Positions 43,556 through 57,508 of a stretch of 64,000 nucleotides of DNA are shown here, piece by piece. The position numbers and the translations under genes are program-made. Numbering within the stretch: position 1 is the first letter of the stretch; each line of letters opens with the position of its first letter. The stretch spans positions 1 through 64,000 of the forward strand of contig WHVA01000306.1 of NCBI GenBank assembly GCA_015179125.1, read 5' to 3'. Source of the DNA: Gautieria morchelliformis. Taxonomy: Eukaryota; Basidiomycota; Agaricomycetes; Gomphales; Gomphaceae. The notes under the pieces are model-generated. The model had not been told where the DNA came from, did not search any database, and was given only the letters and a program-made list of their open reading frames with translations.

Positions 43556-46500
43556 TCAATCAATAATAGCGTCCACCAGCTGCGGGATCCATTGTAGAAC
43601 TTTCGATGCGTCGCCTTTAGGTAAAAATGTTAAGGTCCCCGATAGAGAGTGCATGTCCAGGTCTTCCAGAGCTTTGTAATGCTGTGTTCGTTGAGCTACC
43701 AAAGCCTCCTCTCCTTGGCCAACCACCGTTGAGGAAGCTGCTGCGCTCCATGCGGGACTGGTCATCGCAACCCGAAACAGTACCTGTACCGCAGACGCTG
43801 TCTCAGCGGACCCAACAAATGTCTCCGTCAAATTGCTAAGTAACCATTCAGATCTGAAAAGATAAACGCTTATTATCTTGCAGGACAGAGTCCAGTGAAC
43901 TTACCTCGGATTGGTTAAATAGTGAACGACAGCTGATGCACACCACTCAGGAAATAATGTTGCGAGCTGCGCTAGTAAACCAAATAGAAATTCTTTCTCT
44001 TTTTCTGACCCTTGATAAGAGTTGAGCATGGCGAAAAGGAACGAGATGGCTAGCAGGGGCGTTGTGCTATCTTCTGCTGAAAATCCGAAGAGTTCCGTGC
44101 TTACGGTGGGAACTGAAGGTTCATACTCTTCGTCATCCTGAGATGACAGCGGAAACCACCGTGTACTGATTCGGGCGTCCCGTAAGAGCTCGCGGTAGGA
44201 ATCCGGGGTAGACGTGAACGGAAGCAAGGCCAGGAAGTAACCCAAGAGGTCATGATCCAGCGGAATCGGCGTCGAAGTATCCAAATCCACGTCCGTTTGG
44301 TCACCCGAAGACCCCGCTGCTGCTATGCGCAACACGGTCTTGAGCAAGGCCTTGGCGATAGGACGGAGCCCGGGTGGGCGGACTCCGCGGAAGATAATCG
44401 ATGCTAAGGAAAACGAGAAGCCCGTGTCGAACGACAGCCCCATTATGTCATCTAGCTGGGTAGTTATGTCTGACAACGGTATGCGTGCTTCAAGGAGCAC
44501 AGTAGACATTCGACGGTTTCTGAAATATCCTTGATGGGCCATGGCTTCGAGGGTGACCTCGAGCAGACGAGCCGCTTCCTCGTAAAGTGGGAGATATGTC
44601 GATTGCAACAGAGCGACGGCCAACCAGAAAACTTGAGGAAGATATCGCGAGTCTGAGTTTAGCCCTGGGATAACTCTAGAGATACACCGCAACATGCTCA
44701 TAACAGCGGCGGGGTCATTTTCCCCAGAAGACGCTAGTGCGTGCTTGAACGCGACCAACATTTGATATAGGAGATCATCGTCCACTTCTGATGCGTCTGA
44801 CCACGACGCCAACAAACCCAAAACGACAAACGCCCGATACTGGATATAGGGACAGACCTGGAAAGCTGTTGACGTAACGAGACTCATCCAGCGTCCCCGC
44901 CATACATTTAAAAGGCCTGGTGACAGATTGCATGATCAGCATCTATACATAGGGATGATCCAAGCACCCACCATTGCTTTGTGCACCAAGGGTTAGCGCC
45001 TGGATCAATAGTTGCGTGATACCTTCCAAGGCCTGTATTGGAATCTGATCTGGAGGAAACTCGATGGCGGTATATTCACTACTGGGGTATGCGTGGACCA
45101 ATCCGAAATTCTGGAGCACGTCGTGACGAGATGCCTCGTCCAATAGTCTCTTCAACTGTGAAGCAGACCCATCCTCCTCACGGGCAATGTGTAACGACTG
45201 TATCAAGTTCATCGCTATGCCGTATATAGTCGTCTTCACGGGTAAACTTCCAGTGGCACACAGCATCGTTGTGAGATGCGCGATCTCAGGCACGAAGAGC
45301 TGGTTTTGCACAGCCAATCGAGAAGAATACCCTGCAACAAGCGCCAAACGAGCTAAGGCCGAAATTTCGCTCCACAAAGGACTGTTACTCAAAGAACGTG
45401 TCGTTTTCCCAGATGCTTTGAAAAGTACCTGATCAAAGTGAACTGAATAACGAAAGGTAATAGCTTGTCGCGAAAGCTTACTCGTCGTAGCTTCATCAAG
45501 ACACGTGCTCGGACATTGATAGAGGACATTGCAATGAGCGTATCAGCAACCTGCTCACAACGACGAGATCCCAGTCCACCATCAACGGCCGCCCGGACTA
45601 ATTCTTCCAAGGCGATGTTAAGAAGCAAGCTATCATGCTTGGCTAACTCGGCCCACACGGATCGTTGCAAACTGGGATAGACCTGATATGTTTCAAAGAT
45701 TAGTCCTGGCTCTCGTATCGGTTCTGCGCACATACGTCTGGGAACTTTACAGTTATATCAACCAGCGTGCGAATGCTTTCCTTCAGTTTGCCACCTGTAG
45801 GTTCGTAGAAATTATGCGTTGGGGTTGCAAACAAAACAAGATTCTTGATCCATGGATTCAGATATTGTAAGCAAGTAATCTTTTGCGCCGTGGACGCTTT
45901 TTCGAACCCAACAGAAAACTCGGCAATCAGGTCTAAGGTTAAGTGTGGGACGAAGTTGGCAAGGCGTTCGCTAAAGGGAAGGATGAAGGCCGCAGTATTT
46001 GACGGTATGAAAGGGCCTATAACAACAGATCATCAGAACTCCTGTGCCTACAGGGTTATAATGTTCATACCTCTCAAGGGGACAAGAGGGTTGGCCTCAT
46101 AATTTACGTACGCGCAAACGGCAAAGAGCAGATCATACGCCGCGCCTCTTAATAGCTCATCCTCGTCACAAACATTGAGGAGGCCAACGTTGAGCAATGC
46201 TGCCGATACATCGGAGAGACGTGACCGCTCCGCAGGAATAAGCGGTCTAGCCGTCTTCAAACGGTTCTTTGCTGCACGTATGGCCTTGAATTATAATACC
46301 CCATGATATATTCAATTAGCTGTCGAAAAATCACAATTAGATCATACCTCCACAATCCTGTCCCTATCGGCAGAGGAAAACGATATTGTGTTGCCGTTGA
46401 CGATGCGACGAATGACAAATTCTGTTCCGTCAATCCGCGACACCACGGGCGAGACATCTCCGATATCAACAAGAGGGACAATCTCGACAGTTTTGCAGGA

Positions 46501-49500
46501 CAGTGTGGGATAAATGGACTGAGTTTTGACCTGAATTCACTGTCAGCACCAGAACGAACTGACATTTACTGTCAACTTACCGAGGTGATGCGGATGTGAG
46601 AGGTTGCAACGTGCATGTGTATTGGAATTCTTAATTGATTTCGCACGTGTTGGTGACATGGGAATGATGTATGCATTTCATGTTCCAATGCCGCTGGTAC
46701 CTCATCAGTTATCGCTCTGGTCAGAAGTAAGTTGTGGGGCGCACTCACTGGTATATGGCATTGACCCAGGATGAACGTACACAGCCAACTCGGCGATTGA
46801 AGATACAGCAATCACGTGGTTTGCGTATTTGGAATCTGTAGCTGTGGTTTGAGTGGCAATGGACGAAGGCTGTCTACTGTAGATATCGTACCTGAGCATA
46901 CATGGTACAGCTTGCGCAGGAACTTCTGAGCAGCCGGGTTTGAGTTAAGAATGTAGGCAACTTCAAAGCGCTGGCGAAGGTCCGAAGGTAGATGCTCTAA
47001 GTAGAGCTTACACCAAGTGATGGGAATTTCAGAGGCGGTTGTGAAAGCTGTACAATCTATAATAACGTCAAATGACTGCTCGAAGGCAGTCTTGTCCTTA
47101 ATAGTCTGTAATACGAATATCAACAAATTTCGTCAACATTAAATCATTTTGTTACCTTGAAAATGTGGCACATAAGCAATTCAAGATCTACAGTCTCTAC
47201 ATTAATTTTAGAAAGCGTAAGAATGAATAAAGGACGCTGATCCTAAGTGATAAAACGGACAAGTCAGCGCAAAGCAAGGCGATGGCAATAGGAAGGACTA
47301 CCTTTGATGGCATAGTGTTCTGGAAGATCTCACGAACAGAGTCCGTGTTACGATGACCGTTCTTTGCCATAAACATGCGGAAAGCCTGATGTTGGCTGGA
47401 AGGTTTGTCAATGAGAGTTGGTGGTTCCAAGGCTACACCCATTTCCACGAGGAGTGTACAGAAATTATCCCATGTGCGTTTGCCGCTCGCAGCCACAGTG
47501 TCATGGCTATTGGTCACCCTTGAGAGGCTAAGAAGGACTTTGCCGACTTTGTCTGCATGTTTCTGAAAAAACCGATGTAAAACGATGGTGTCAGTCTCGT
47601 CATACGATGTGCCGAGCCATTCCTCCGGGTTCGGTGTGGCTTCTTCTGGTATTGGTTTCTGACGTCAGAGAATAGAAAGTCATGATCTAGCATGTAACAG
47701 CTTAGTCGGCAGCTTACTAAAAGGTCGCTGTGAAACCGAGCGAGCGGAATAATATGAGCTTCTAAGAAGGAATTGAGCATTGTCACTGAAAGTGTCTATG
47801 AGTTACAGAGGAAGAGGCGTCCGTAGATGACGCACTATGAGCTTCCTTCCCGAACATAATGTTGTTTGCGAGGTTCTGGATAATCTTAGCGACCAAAAGT
47901 AACCCGCGGCGCATGGTGGATGCGCGAGGCTCAGTCCGGGGCATCTCAATGTCAACCGTTTCTGGCGCCACTATAGCGGGAACCTAGTAATGGTGTCAGC
48001 TCAATATAATCGCGGAATACGAATGACCCACAATGAACCGAAGAAAAATAAACGCTTGCACTGCGGCATATCGAGAATCAGGCCAGACCGTTATGCTATG
48101 AAGCACAGTTCGGTATGAGTCAGTTACGCCAATATCCACCGACGATCGTGTAACTTACACAGCATCTTCGATGTATCTACAGACTTCTCGGATCAGTCTG
48201 AGTGGACAAGTCAGCGACAACACAGCTCCAAAATGATGTACAATGCGTACGGGGGAATAACAGGAACCGAGTCGGAGATGACATTGAGGAATGCCTTGGT
48301 GATCCTTCGAAGATTTTCAACGTTCTCTTCTTGTGTCTCGCCAGGTCGAAGTTTCGATGGGTCAAGCTCGTAACCGCTACCCACAGGAAGTTCCGTCATG
48401 AGTGCAATTAGAGGTGAGAGTATAGAACGCAAGTAATTATAGCCGTGAAGTCGGGCAAACGCTGAGAGGAGTCTGCTACACATGTCGTTGGCACGGAACA
48501 GGTCAGTATCGTTACCTATGGGAGGACTGCTGAACAAACAAAAAGCTAAATATGTCATAAAAACTTTACTTATGGTGTCAACCTGTCGCTGAATAACCAT
48601 CTTCAACAAATTCAGCAATGTTCTGTATGTCCACATCTGTCAACAACGACTCGAAAGAGAAGACGTTACGGACCTCCTGGTGTCATAGATGTTGAGGAGT
48701 ACTGGCACAATAGTGTCGATTTCTGACATTGGGCAGATATCAATGATAGCCTGAGCAATTATCTAGAGAGTTTTGATTAAAAATGGAGAAGCAGCATCCA
48801 GACTAGTTCGTATCACCTCCGACTCTTTGACCATCTTTACAAAATCCATGAGAATCGCCAACAATGAAGGAGTTGTGCAAAGCTTACCTCACAGAGTTTG
48901 CTCTTTCGGTTGTTATGGGCAAGACCTTCCAGATAATGGTCGAACTTTGTTCCTCGGCTCAAAACACGGCAGAACACATGGGCAAATATGGCGCGCAAGC
49001 GTGGGTCGTCCTTGTAGCCAAGTGATAGAACATGTTTGGTACCCGAGTCTGTGTTCGCATGAAGCATGTTCGCGATTCCCGACACAACCAACTCTTGGAT
49101 GAGAGCTTCATGCTTTCCCCCGGGTATGCTCTGTATCAATTTGGGTTACTGTAGGTAGAAACAACCGTATACCGTACAGTCTGTACTGACCATCTGCGTA
49201 CTTCGATCATGATCTATACTAGACTGTGCCATATCGAATGATTAGCTTGAAGACTGACGAGTGCGCGATTCTTTATACCTCATTAGGTCGTGGAGAAAGT
49301 GCCATGGTGAAGATGGTGAAATATCGGTGAAAGAGGCGCGAGACAACATGTGACGTGTCAGAAGGCGTTGCACCGTCGTTGGCCTGAAGACTCAAATTCT
49401 CCAACAGAATAACACATGTTTTTAATGCCGCTAAATTAGAGTCACGCTGGGCGCGAGAGGTCTCGTTGCGGCCAAGCTCGTCCTCTGGCCATTCCTGGAA

Positions 49501-52500
49501 ACTCTCTGCTTCAGATACAATATACAGCTGGGAGATGAGGATGAGATTGAACGCACATTGGCTTGCTCAAGTATCCAGTCAGCGATGATTTCAAGAAGGC
49601 TATTGCGCACCGCCACTTCTTGGCGCATCCGTAGGGCCTCGCGTTTTTGTAAAACAATGTCAATCAAGGCACAAAATCGGGCTTTGATACGAAATTCGGA
49701 GGCTCTCTTGGGGCTTTGATGTATGAAGCGAGCAAGCGAGTAAAGATTCTCGCCTATATCGATCTTGATCAGTATCGCATCTGTATCGCCAATCCTGTCC
49801 ATGATTAGCTTCAGAATCGAGGTAGCCTGGTCCGCAAAGAGAGCCTTTTTGTATTGTTCGGGGGGAGTCGGCCTATCATCAGTCGAACCAAGGATCTCCC
49901 GGATACGTCTGTTCCCCAAACGAAATGCTCGAGCAAGGATCAATAAAAGCTAAAACAAAGCACACGTACAGGTCAAGAATTTCGAAAAGAATATGGAACA
50001 TTTTCGGGGTCAGCTCGGTTCCTAAGGCATCTCTTGCAACGAGTTGTGCGGGGACCCAGGGATGACCGATCAGATTGGTAAGTTCAACGATGAACTTCCT
50101 GACCAATTCAGAAGGTTTTTCATCTGATATCCCTGGGTGAAAGGGAATCCCATATTCCTGGGGAGGGTTTAACGTAGGGTCGTCACTCAGACAGGCGTTT
50201 GCAGAGCAGGCAAGGATCAGAGTTAGATTCTCCCATGCCATTTGGCTTTCCTGTGTAACAACATAAATAAAGGAAATTACTGGAAACAAGATTTGAGTTT
50301 GTCATTTGACTTACCTCCGGAGTTAAACCCCCAAAGGACACATGTGAACTTACTCCAACAAGAGGATCTGTTGACGACCGAGTAGCATGCCCCGTTACAA
50401 TAGGTGTGAGAGTTATCCACCGATAATATAACTCCCTCCACACGGCGAGGTGCGTGGTGCAAGGGAATGCACATGGAGAGATAGCGAGACGAACTCTCTT
50501 TTGAAACTCAACTCTACCCAGAACAACAATCTTGGGATCCCCTATCATCTCGAGAAAGGGTCCACGTAACCTCCACTGTTCATTGGTGTACTCTTCAGGT
50601 GATGCCTCATCAGGGTCTTCTTGTTCGACCAAAGTCATGAGCCGAAGACCACGCGCTGCCAGAGAGCATACTTCTAAGCTCGGTGATGCCAAAGCTGTGT
50701 TGAGTGCCGCATCTGCAACTGCCAGCGCCGTAAGGCGCTTCTCATTCAGTTTCCAAGCCTTGTGTCGCTCCTGTCAGTTTGAACAGATTCAAGCAGTGCC
50801 CCGAGGGATGAAGATTGTGTAGACAAACCGTGCTTCGGTCAGTAAGCTGAGTGAATACTGCAAGAATCAAGTTTATGAACAGTGTGTTTTCTGCCAAGTC
50901 ATCTGCGACACGTAGCACACTTTCCGATGCAGTATGCAACAGTATGCAGCTTCGTCACATGATTTCAGTGGCGGAATCAACATATGATAGCGGCGGACGA
51001 ACCTAGCATGATACAGAAACTTATTAGCGGTGTCCGCATATTCATCCATTGAGTTATCAAGCCTTGACACAATCGCGCCAAATGTTCTGAACGAGGAAAC
51101 TTGGACACCTTCATCTTTAGGTGGTTGAAATACCTTGAGGTGGCCCGCAACGAGAGGGAGATATTCTTCATCCATCATGTTGCTGATGCAAAACCCTACA
51201 TCAAGGCGGAACAATGACTGGAGAGCGATGAACAGATCCCTGCGATCATCGGCGGGTTGGCCGACTCCATCTCTCACGGCTAGCGGGCGAGACGCTGAGT
51301 GACCGGTACGTTCGGCGAAATCCTACAACATCACTCTCATTCAACAGTCATTTGCATTAAAGGAACAGAAAAACAGACTAGAGCGATAGCTCGAAGTTTC
51401 GGTGCCACTAAATTAAACATGGTCTTATCCAAAGGAGATTGCCAAGGGAATCTTGGTCCCTGCAGACGCCATCAGTGGCATCACAATGTCGAACGGAAAA
51501 CTCATACTTCAGTAACGAGCATAGTTAAAGCCCGTATAGCACACATCTTGACCGCAGCGGAGCGTTCGGCTTCTAGGCAAATCGGCAGAATATTGACCAG
51601 CGCTACCATGGGATGAAAGCGCAAAATGGTGACTAGCGCATTCCCATACAGAGTAACATCGATGGGTTCAAGGGAATCATAAAATGGCCGAGAGGGCGGG
51701 GGAGGATTCATCAGCCGAGTCTAAATGAGAGTCTCAGGTTTTTAGTCAGGACGAAGTCTTAATACATACCTTGAGATCGTCTGCTAACTCAGGCGCCAGT
51801 GAACGCAAGACATTGTCTCCAGCCGAAGGAGGAATGTAGAAAGCGGCACGACAGATGTCATTGTAACACATGATAGCGGCTTCCCCAAGTTTCGAATGGG
51901 TTGTCAAGGCTTGTTGTAGTTGCTCCAAATAGTTGTTGTACTGCGCAACCCAACCGCTTAGCCAATAATGTGGATTCATCGTCGCACAAACACACCTTCT
52001 TGCCATACCTGAGAGTCCCATTCATTGCAGCTTCGGCAGCCGCGAGTCGTTCGGGACTTGCAGCCATGAGCACAGCGAGCGTTGGCCATAACAGGCGCCT
52101 ATTTCCCGTGTCGATAAGCTGGTATAGCAAGTCAAACACGCGCTCCGGCTGTCCGTCTAACCGTCGACGGGACGACAGTACTACGTCGATAAATTCATCT
52201 GTGAACGTCTCTATCCAGTTCCAAATAACAGTGCGCAACGCGACAGCGACAGCGCCTTGTGATTCCGGCTTCATATTAACGAGGAGTGACGAAAGTTCTA
52301 CACGCATGATAAGAAACCGGCAGGAACTCATGTTGATAGCGACTCACCTTGCAACACCTGCACCAAGCGATTCTTGTCAATGACGCAATACGTCACAAGT
52401 CTCAAGTCAATGATGTCCTGCCCTTCCTCTGACATATGAGCCGCAAGAAAATGAATCTTATTCCGTATACGAGAGAAAACAATTGACCAATTTGTCGCCG

Positions 52501-53672
52501 AGAGCCGATGAATTACTCTTCCTGCACTAAAACAGACCCGAAATCTTGTAGCGATGAATTTGGTAATCAAGAGACAATTTGCGTACAGATGTGTGACGGC
52601 CATTGTGGCAGTCGCTGAGTGAGCGGATGTCCGAACCGCCATAGCCGAAGGAATGTACAGGGCTAGAGAGGACGTCCCGCCCCCGCCTGATGCCAACGAC
52701 GAAAGAGACTGAGAAGCTTGATATCGTCCAGATGAACTAGATCCCTGAGATGTACCTTTGCTGGGTGGAACGAGACTAAGGTCGGCCCTAAGAGGCAAAT
52801 AGCGCCCCGCATGGAGTACGGCCACGTCCATGTCAAATTTGTCGGCCTCGTGCAGCATCTCGAGCGCATCAACCCTGTCATTCACACGCACGTTATCTGC
52901 CTTGGTGGGCCCGCATCGACGAATGAATGTAAGCATAGCCACAAGGGCATACTTGGCGACATTGTCTTCCAGTGCGGGGGGGTCATCCAAGACAGCCCAT
53001 CGATTGGATCTCAAATTTTCGTCTGAGTATTTTTGAGGCAGGGCTGGCGTAGATTTCCACGTTTCCTCAGAGCCCATTACACGCTCCTCTGTTGAAATAT
53101 TCCAGTGAAATGTTAGTACTTCGATAAGAACTTGAACCACGTAAAACTCCGAGTCCAAAACCTCGGAAACGTTCTCTGGTGAGGTGTTAATGAATTTCTG
53201 TGCCAAAGTCAGTGCAAACTCATCCGGTATATTTAACCAAACACGCCTTGGAAAGCTTGTCAAGTATCTCACAGAGAGACCATACGATAATATTAACACA
53301 GTGACGTGAGAGTTGCAGCAGAGCTTCTATGACCTGGAGGGAAGATTTGTCAACCTCGAGTTCGCTAGCCCGGACACCGGAATAGCATGGCAGCTGGTTA
53401 GAAAAGCTTCAGAAGACACGATATCGCAACTGCTGAGACTGACAGACCTTGGCATTCAGCTTGTCCACTAGGTTCTTGACTATACGTTCCTGCGCAGATA
53501 TCCCGGCCGCACTTGCCGAACCCAAGCTTGGAAGAGACGGGTTGGAATGCGAGGTGTGTTTAGCATACTCATTGATTCTTGAGTATTGACCTTCAGGGGA
53601 AGGAGAGGAAAAGTTGATGTTGCCAGACGAGGAGTGCGGTGTCCTTCGAGCCTGCTTAGACCTACTGGTCAT
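43556..53672 (-). CDS. Neurofibromin/IRA-type Ras GTPase-activating protein, ~10-kb multi-exon gene
   Basis: It would speed GTP hydrolysis on Ras and so damp Ras-cAMP signalling at the membrane. The start is MTSRSKQARRTPHSSSGN at 53672 and the end is at 43556. N-terminal helical repeats run from 53.3 to 49 kb. The RasGAP domain is at about 48640-47780: TDLFRANDMCSRLL with the likely arginine finger (codon about 48495-48493), SAFARLHGYNYLRS, then FLRFI and VPAIVAPETVDI across an intron, and GLLLVAKIIQNLANNIMFGKE. The Sec14/PH-like module follows at about 47130-46260 (FDVIIDCTAF, ITWCKLYLEHLP, FVIRRIVNGNTISFSS). A long HEAT-like C-terminal part follows. This domain order is that of NF1/IRA1/IRA2 and the size agrees (about 2700-2900 residues after small introns). 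No internal stop was noticed in the exons, but not all junctions were placed. Confidence 0.9.
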
Positions 53673-54930
53673 TATGAGACCCTGTCCTGTACAACGTTGC
53701 GCTCAAAGGCTGTCAAGTTACTTTCAAGTTGTTTGCGACCCCGGTTAGCTTAGGCATCAGGTGTCCATGGGCGTCCCTAGGATTACATAACGCCGGAGCA
53801 TCTGATGTTCGCTTTCTTCCTCTGATTTACTTACTTAGTGACGAAAATGGTTAGCTCGCCGACACGCGTCTGCGTATCCTTTTCCGATTGCTACCATGTT
53901 TATGGGGGAGTGTGAAGGTCAAGGTGTTTATTTTCTCCTACTTACTCGTGCACGTCAGGCTTAATGATAACAAAAAGTCCCGAGGTATTGCTTGGTAGAG
54001 GGCTGCGCGTGTATATATGGGCTTAAGTGGCTGAAGGACGACACCCCAACCAGTGACCTTCGCATCATCCTCTCGAGCTTCTGCAGTTCTTTTCCCGATC
54101 CCACGTTTCTGTCCAGCATCGTTGGCGCAGAGTGACAAGGCCATCGTAATGGGACGACAGCAACCTTCAACTAGTATGTACCATGAAATATAGTCATCTG
54201 ACATCTCGTCATTAATCCCATTACTTCGATGTAGGACCGACACCTCACCTCAGTATTTATTACATGGGAACTAACCCAGCGAAGCGATAGAATCGCACCC
54301 TGCTCTGGGGTCTGGTATCGCTCATCCAGGGTCACTTATCTTATGTATTCCCGCCATTTGAAAGGACCGGACAACTGCAGGTTGACGGACGATGTGGCGT
54401 GGAACAGCGATTCACGGACTCATCTGGGGTTTGATGGCATCATAGGTTGCGCTGTTTCAAGTATTGCTTAGGGCGAGAGCAATATTTCCCTCTACTCACA
54501 GCTCGATCGTCGTCCTCTTACCATGTCCACAGGCAGCCATCACACAAAAGTTGACCATAAGAGTTATAGCGCGATACAACTTTGCGAGTGCAGGTTAATA
54601 TTTCTCAGCTAGAGCTACCCTAGCCGTATCAAGTACTACGCCGGACTACAGTATACTTAGTAACTTAGATTTGTTAAATAAATAATTAGAGAGCCTTCTC
54701 GAGCCTCTGTTTATGTAAGTGACCAGCCTCTCTCACGCACAACCTCCTCATCCGAGCATGTGAATACTTAGTTCTTATATACATACTCCTCAAGCTCTGA
54801 CTCTTTCGATGATATGTTTGAGGCAGCCGCTGTCTTCGTTCACCCGTTGTTACAGTAACCGCTGCTACTTACACATTGTGGAATCGAGTACAGTGCCCCT
54901 CGAAATACAAGTCCTTCAAACTTGAAACTC
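53673..54930. other. Intergenic region between NF1-type and EVE genes
   Basis: Promoters of the two divergent genes should lie here. No RNA gene or element was found. A 101-codon minus frame at 53938-54243 has no recognisable features. Confidence 0.45.
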
Positions 54931-56246
54931 ATGGCAACGGAATCTCGAGGTGATGACACATCCACATATCCTCTATCAGATAACATTCTGCGTATCACTG
55001 AACTCTCTGATACCACCCTTGACAGATGCATCACCAGTGCCCTTTTATCTTATGAAAGCAGAACCCGACTCCAGGATCGTAAAAGGCAAGGACGTTAAGG
55101 TACGCGTTTTTTAACGTATCATAGCGGCCACCAACACGTATTTCACGTCTCCTCCACCTGCCTTGCGTTTTGATCGTGTTATCCTTCTGGTTGATTACAA
55201 AACGCGCCCAAAGTTCAGCGTAGATGATTTCGAGAGTGCTCAAAACACTGCATGGGAAGGAGTAAGAAACTATGAAGCGCGGAACATTATGCAAGGAATG
55301 AAGGTCGGGGACAAGGTGTGCCTCAGCACTAAGTATATCTGCGGGCTCTGTGTGCATCTGCCAATACGGGAGTTTTCTTTAGGTGCTCTTTTATCACTCC
55401 AATACCAAGAATCCAGGTTTGTTTATTTAATTGGCGCGCATATATATGTAACCTTTGATGGGCGAACAGGTGTTGCAGCATATGCTGAAGTACCCTAATT
55501 CCTCCGAGCCGTCTCATTTCTCAATCTGCTAAAGACGCATTTGCTAGGTTTCCAAAGAAGCTTACCCAGACCGTACGCATGCATATATATGTACGCCATC
55601 TCACCACTTACACAGCGTTTAAGATACCGCATGGGATAAGTAAGGATACTTCAAACTAGCCGATGGCTTCTGGGGATTCACATCTGCACCGTAGAACGCA
55701 CCCGTATTATGACGCCAAATCGGACGCTGCATCACCCAAATGGCACATGGTGGAACTTCGTTTCGTGTCGCGCGTTCCACACTTCATACCGCTGGCACTC
55801 CTGCGCCACCTCTCCACGCTCTCTGAGGCGCCAGCAGAGATGAACTATCTAAATAGTAACGATCTCAAAGTGAGCTCCCGCCCCCAAGAATATATTGTTT
55901 CATGGCAATTACGTCTGGGTAGGGGATCAGGGACATGGCGCTGCTTAATAAGGGAAGGTTGAGCGTTCAGAGAGTAGAGAAAGAAGCGTGGGCGGCGCTC
56001 AGCAAGATCGCATGCGAAGGCTACGGTGATATTGACTTCAGGCCCCAAAACAAGGCAAAGAAAGTCGCAAAGGGGAAGGGTAGGCGCGCAGCCAGGTCCA
56101 CAAAGGACGAAACACATGTCAGTGAGTCGGATGAAGGAAACAGCGACGCAGGCGCCACAACAGATAAACGAAAGCGGAAAAATGTTGCCACGGAAGCAGT
56201 GAAAGAGCCGGTCGAGACGAGAAAATCCAAAAGGATGAAGAATTAA
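54931..56246 (+). CDS. EVE-domain protein (THYN1-like) with basic tail
   Basis: Exons that join in frame: 54931-54949 (MATESR), 55026-55099 (PVPFYLMKAEPDSRIVKGKD), 55214-55315 (FSVDDFESAQNTAWEGVRNY), 55383-55416 (VLFYHSNTKNPG), 55470-55489 and 55548-55572. Then an exon with THPYYDAKSD..PKWHMVELRFV, and a last exon after CTGGGTAG with LLNKGRLSVQRVEKEAW, stop at 56246. YLMKAEPDSR, WEGVRNYEARN and LFYHSN are hallmarks of the EVE fold, which binds modified nucleobases such as 5-methylcytosine derivatives. The join near 55573-55720 was not resolved. The tail (K/R-rich, RKSKRMKN at the end) looks like a nuclear localisation and nucleic-acid-binding extension. Confidence 0.88.
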
Positions 56247-57508
56247 AATGGAGGGTTGAATCTGTATGCGGATAACTTCAAGGGACGCTCGCCTTGGCAA
56301 TGCGACGTTCGTTGAAAATGCCTGCGCAATCCCCAACTACTACCTGTTAACCTTCTCGTCCAATCATATCATGGAATGCTGTCCCGAGGAGTCTTCATGT
56401 AAGCATTCCATCCAGCAATCCAGAAGACTGCAAATTCCAGCGCGTCTTCCACTGTTCCATTCTCATCAACTGCAAGACCAACGTTCGATTCAGCAGAGGC
56501 AAGAGAGTCCAAAGGCATCAATAAAATCGGTCGCCAAGGTGTTCAATGCTGAATGCCTGTCCAACTCTTTCTCATTCATTTCTTGTGCATCGAAACATGG
56601 CTACATGGCTCTCCCAACCGACGGAGGCCGTTGAACGTGACCTTAATACCAGTCGCAGGGTCGCTAGATCATGGCCGAGTTTAATCTCGCGCCTCAATCG
56701 CAGACAACACATGCAAGGGACAAGTAATAGCGCTCAGAGAATGTCTCGCATTTGTCACCCCCTTAGGAGCGGGAACTGGCACCGATCTTCCGAGGTCCCC
56801 TTCGCCGATTCAGGAGGATGAGGTGCAGCAACCATTCGATCGATAATCGATGGTTACCAAGAATAATAGAAAACATACAGTATACTGGATATTCCAGACC
56901 GACGGAGAGAGACGAAAAAGGGTAAGTTTCAATCACAAGTTGCCAAGCTAAGCGCACAACTTATTAGGCTGTGTAGGTCCAGCTTTGTCTCGGCCGTGGG
57001 TTTCATGGATCGATGCCGTTGTACCCCACACAAAGCTAATTTCGTCTTTGATCTTTGCAGTTGCCCGTCGCAAAAATTGACTCATGTGATACTCATCATG
57101 TTGACGATCCCGAAAGACTCGGCCTGCGTGATGATGATGGGAGACGATAGGGGACGAGACCGACGGCGATCGACAAGCATGCCGAAAGGATGACAAGAGA
57201 TGAGGGGGTGGGGACACATTATTCCAAGCAGACACCCCTTACCGAATATAGGATAGCGGTGTACAGTGGCCGCCGAAATCTTGAGGGGTTATGGTTCCGA
57301 CCACGTTCACCATTTCACTCTCTCAACCACCATCCCCTTGAGCGTCGTCCCTGGCTTCCTCGCTCTCTATTCGTCTAGCTGCTGCTCTCTATTACTCTTT
57401 CTCTTTTTCGTTGTTTGCTATCTCGTTGTCGTCGCACGTCCTTGTTTCGCTTTCCAGCAATACTTTCTCCATCGTCGCATTTGAAAAAGTTATAAGAGAG
57501 CAAGAAAG
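56247..57508. other. Intergenic region and 5' UTR of the RNA-binding protein gene
   Basis: No gene recognised. Pyrimidine-rich tracts at 57380-57480 (TCTCTATTACTCTTTCTC) suit a fungal core promoter and transcript leader. Short open frames here lack family features. Confidence 0.45.

Noticed and set aside
53938..54243. 101-codon minus-strand open frame
   Set aside because: No family resemblance; it lies in the probable promoter between two divergent genes.
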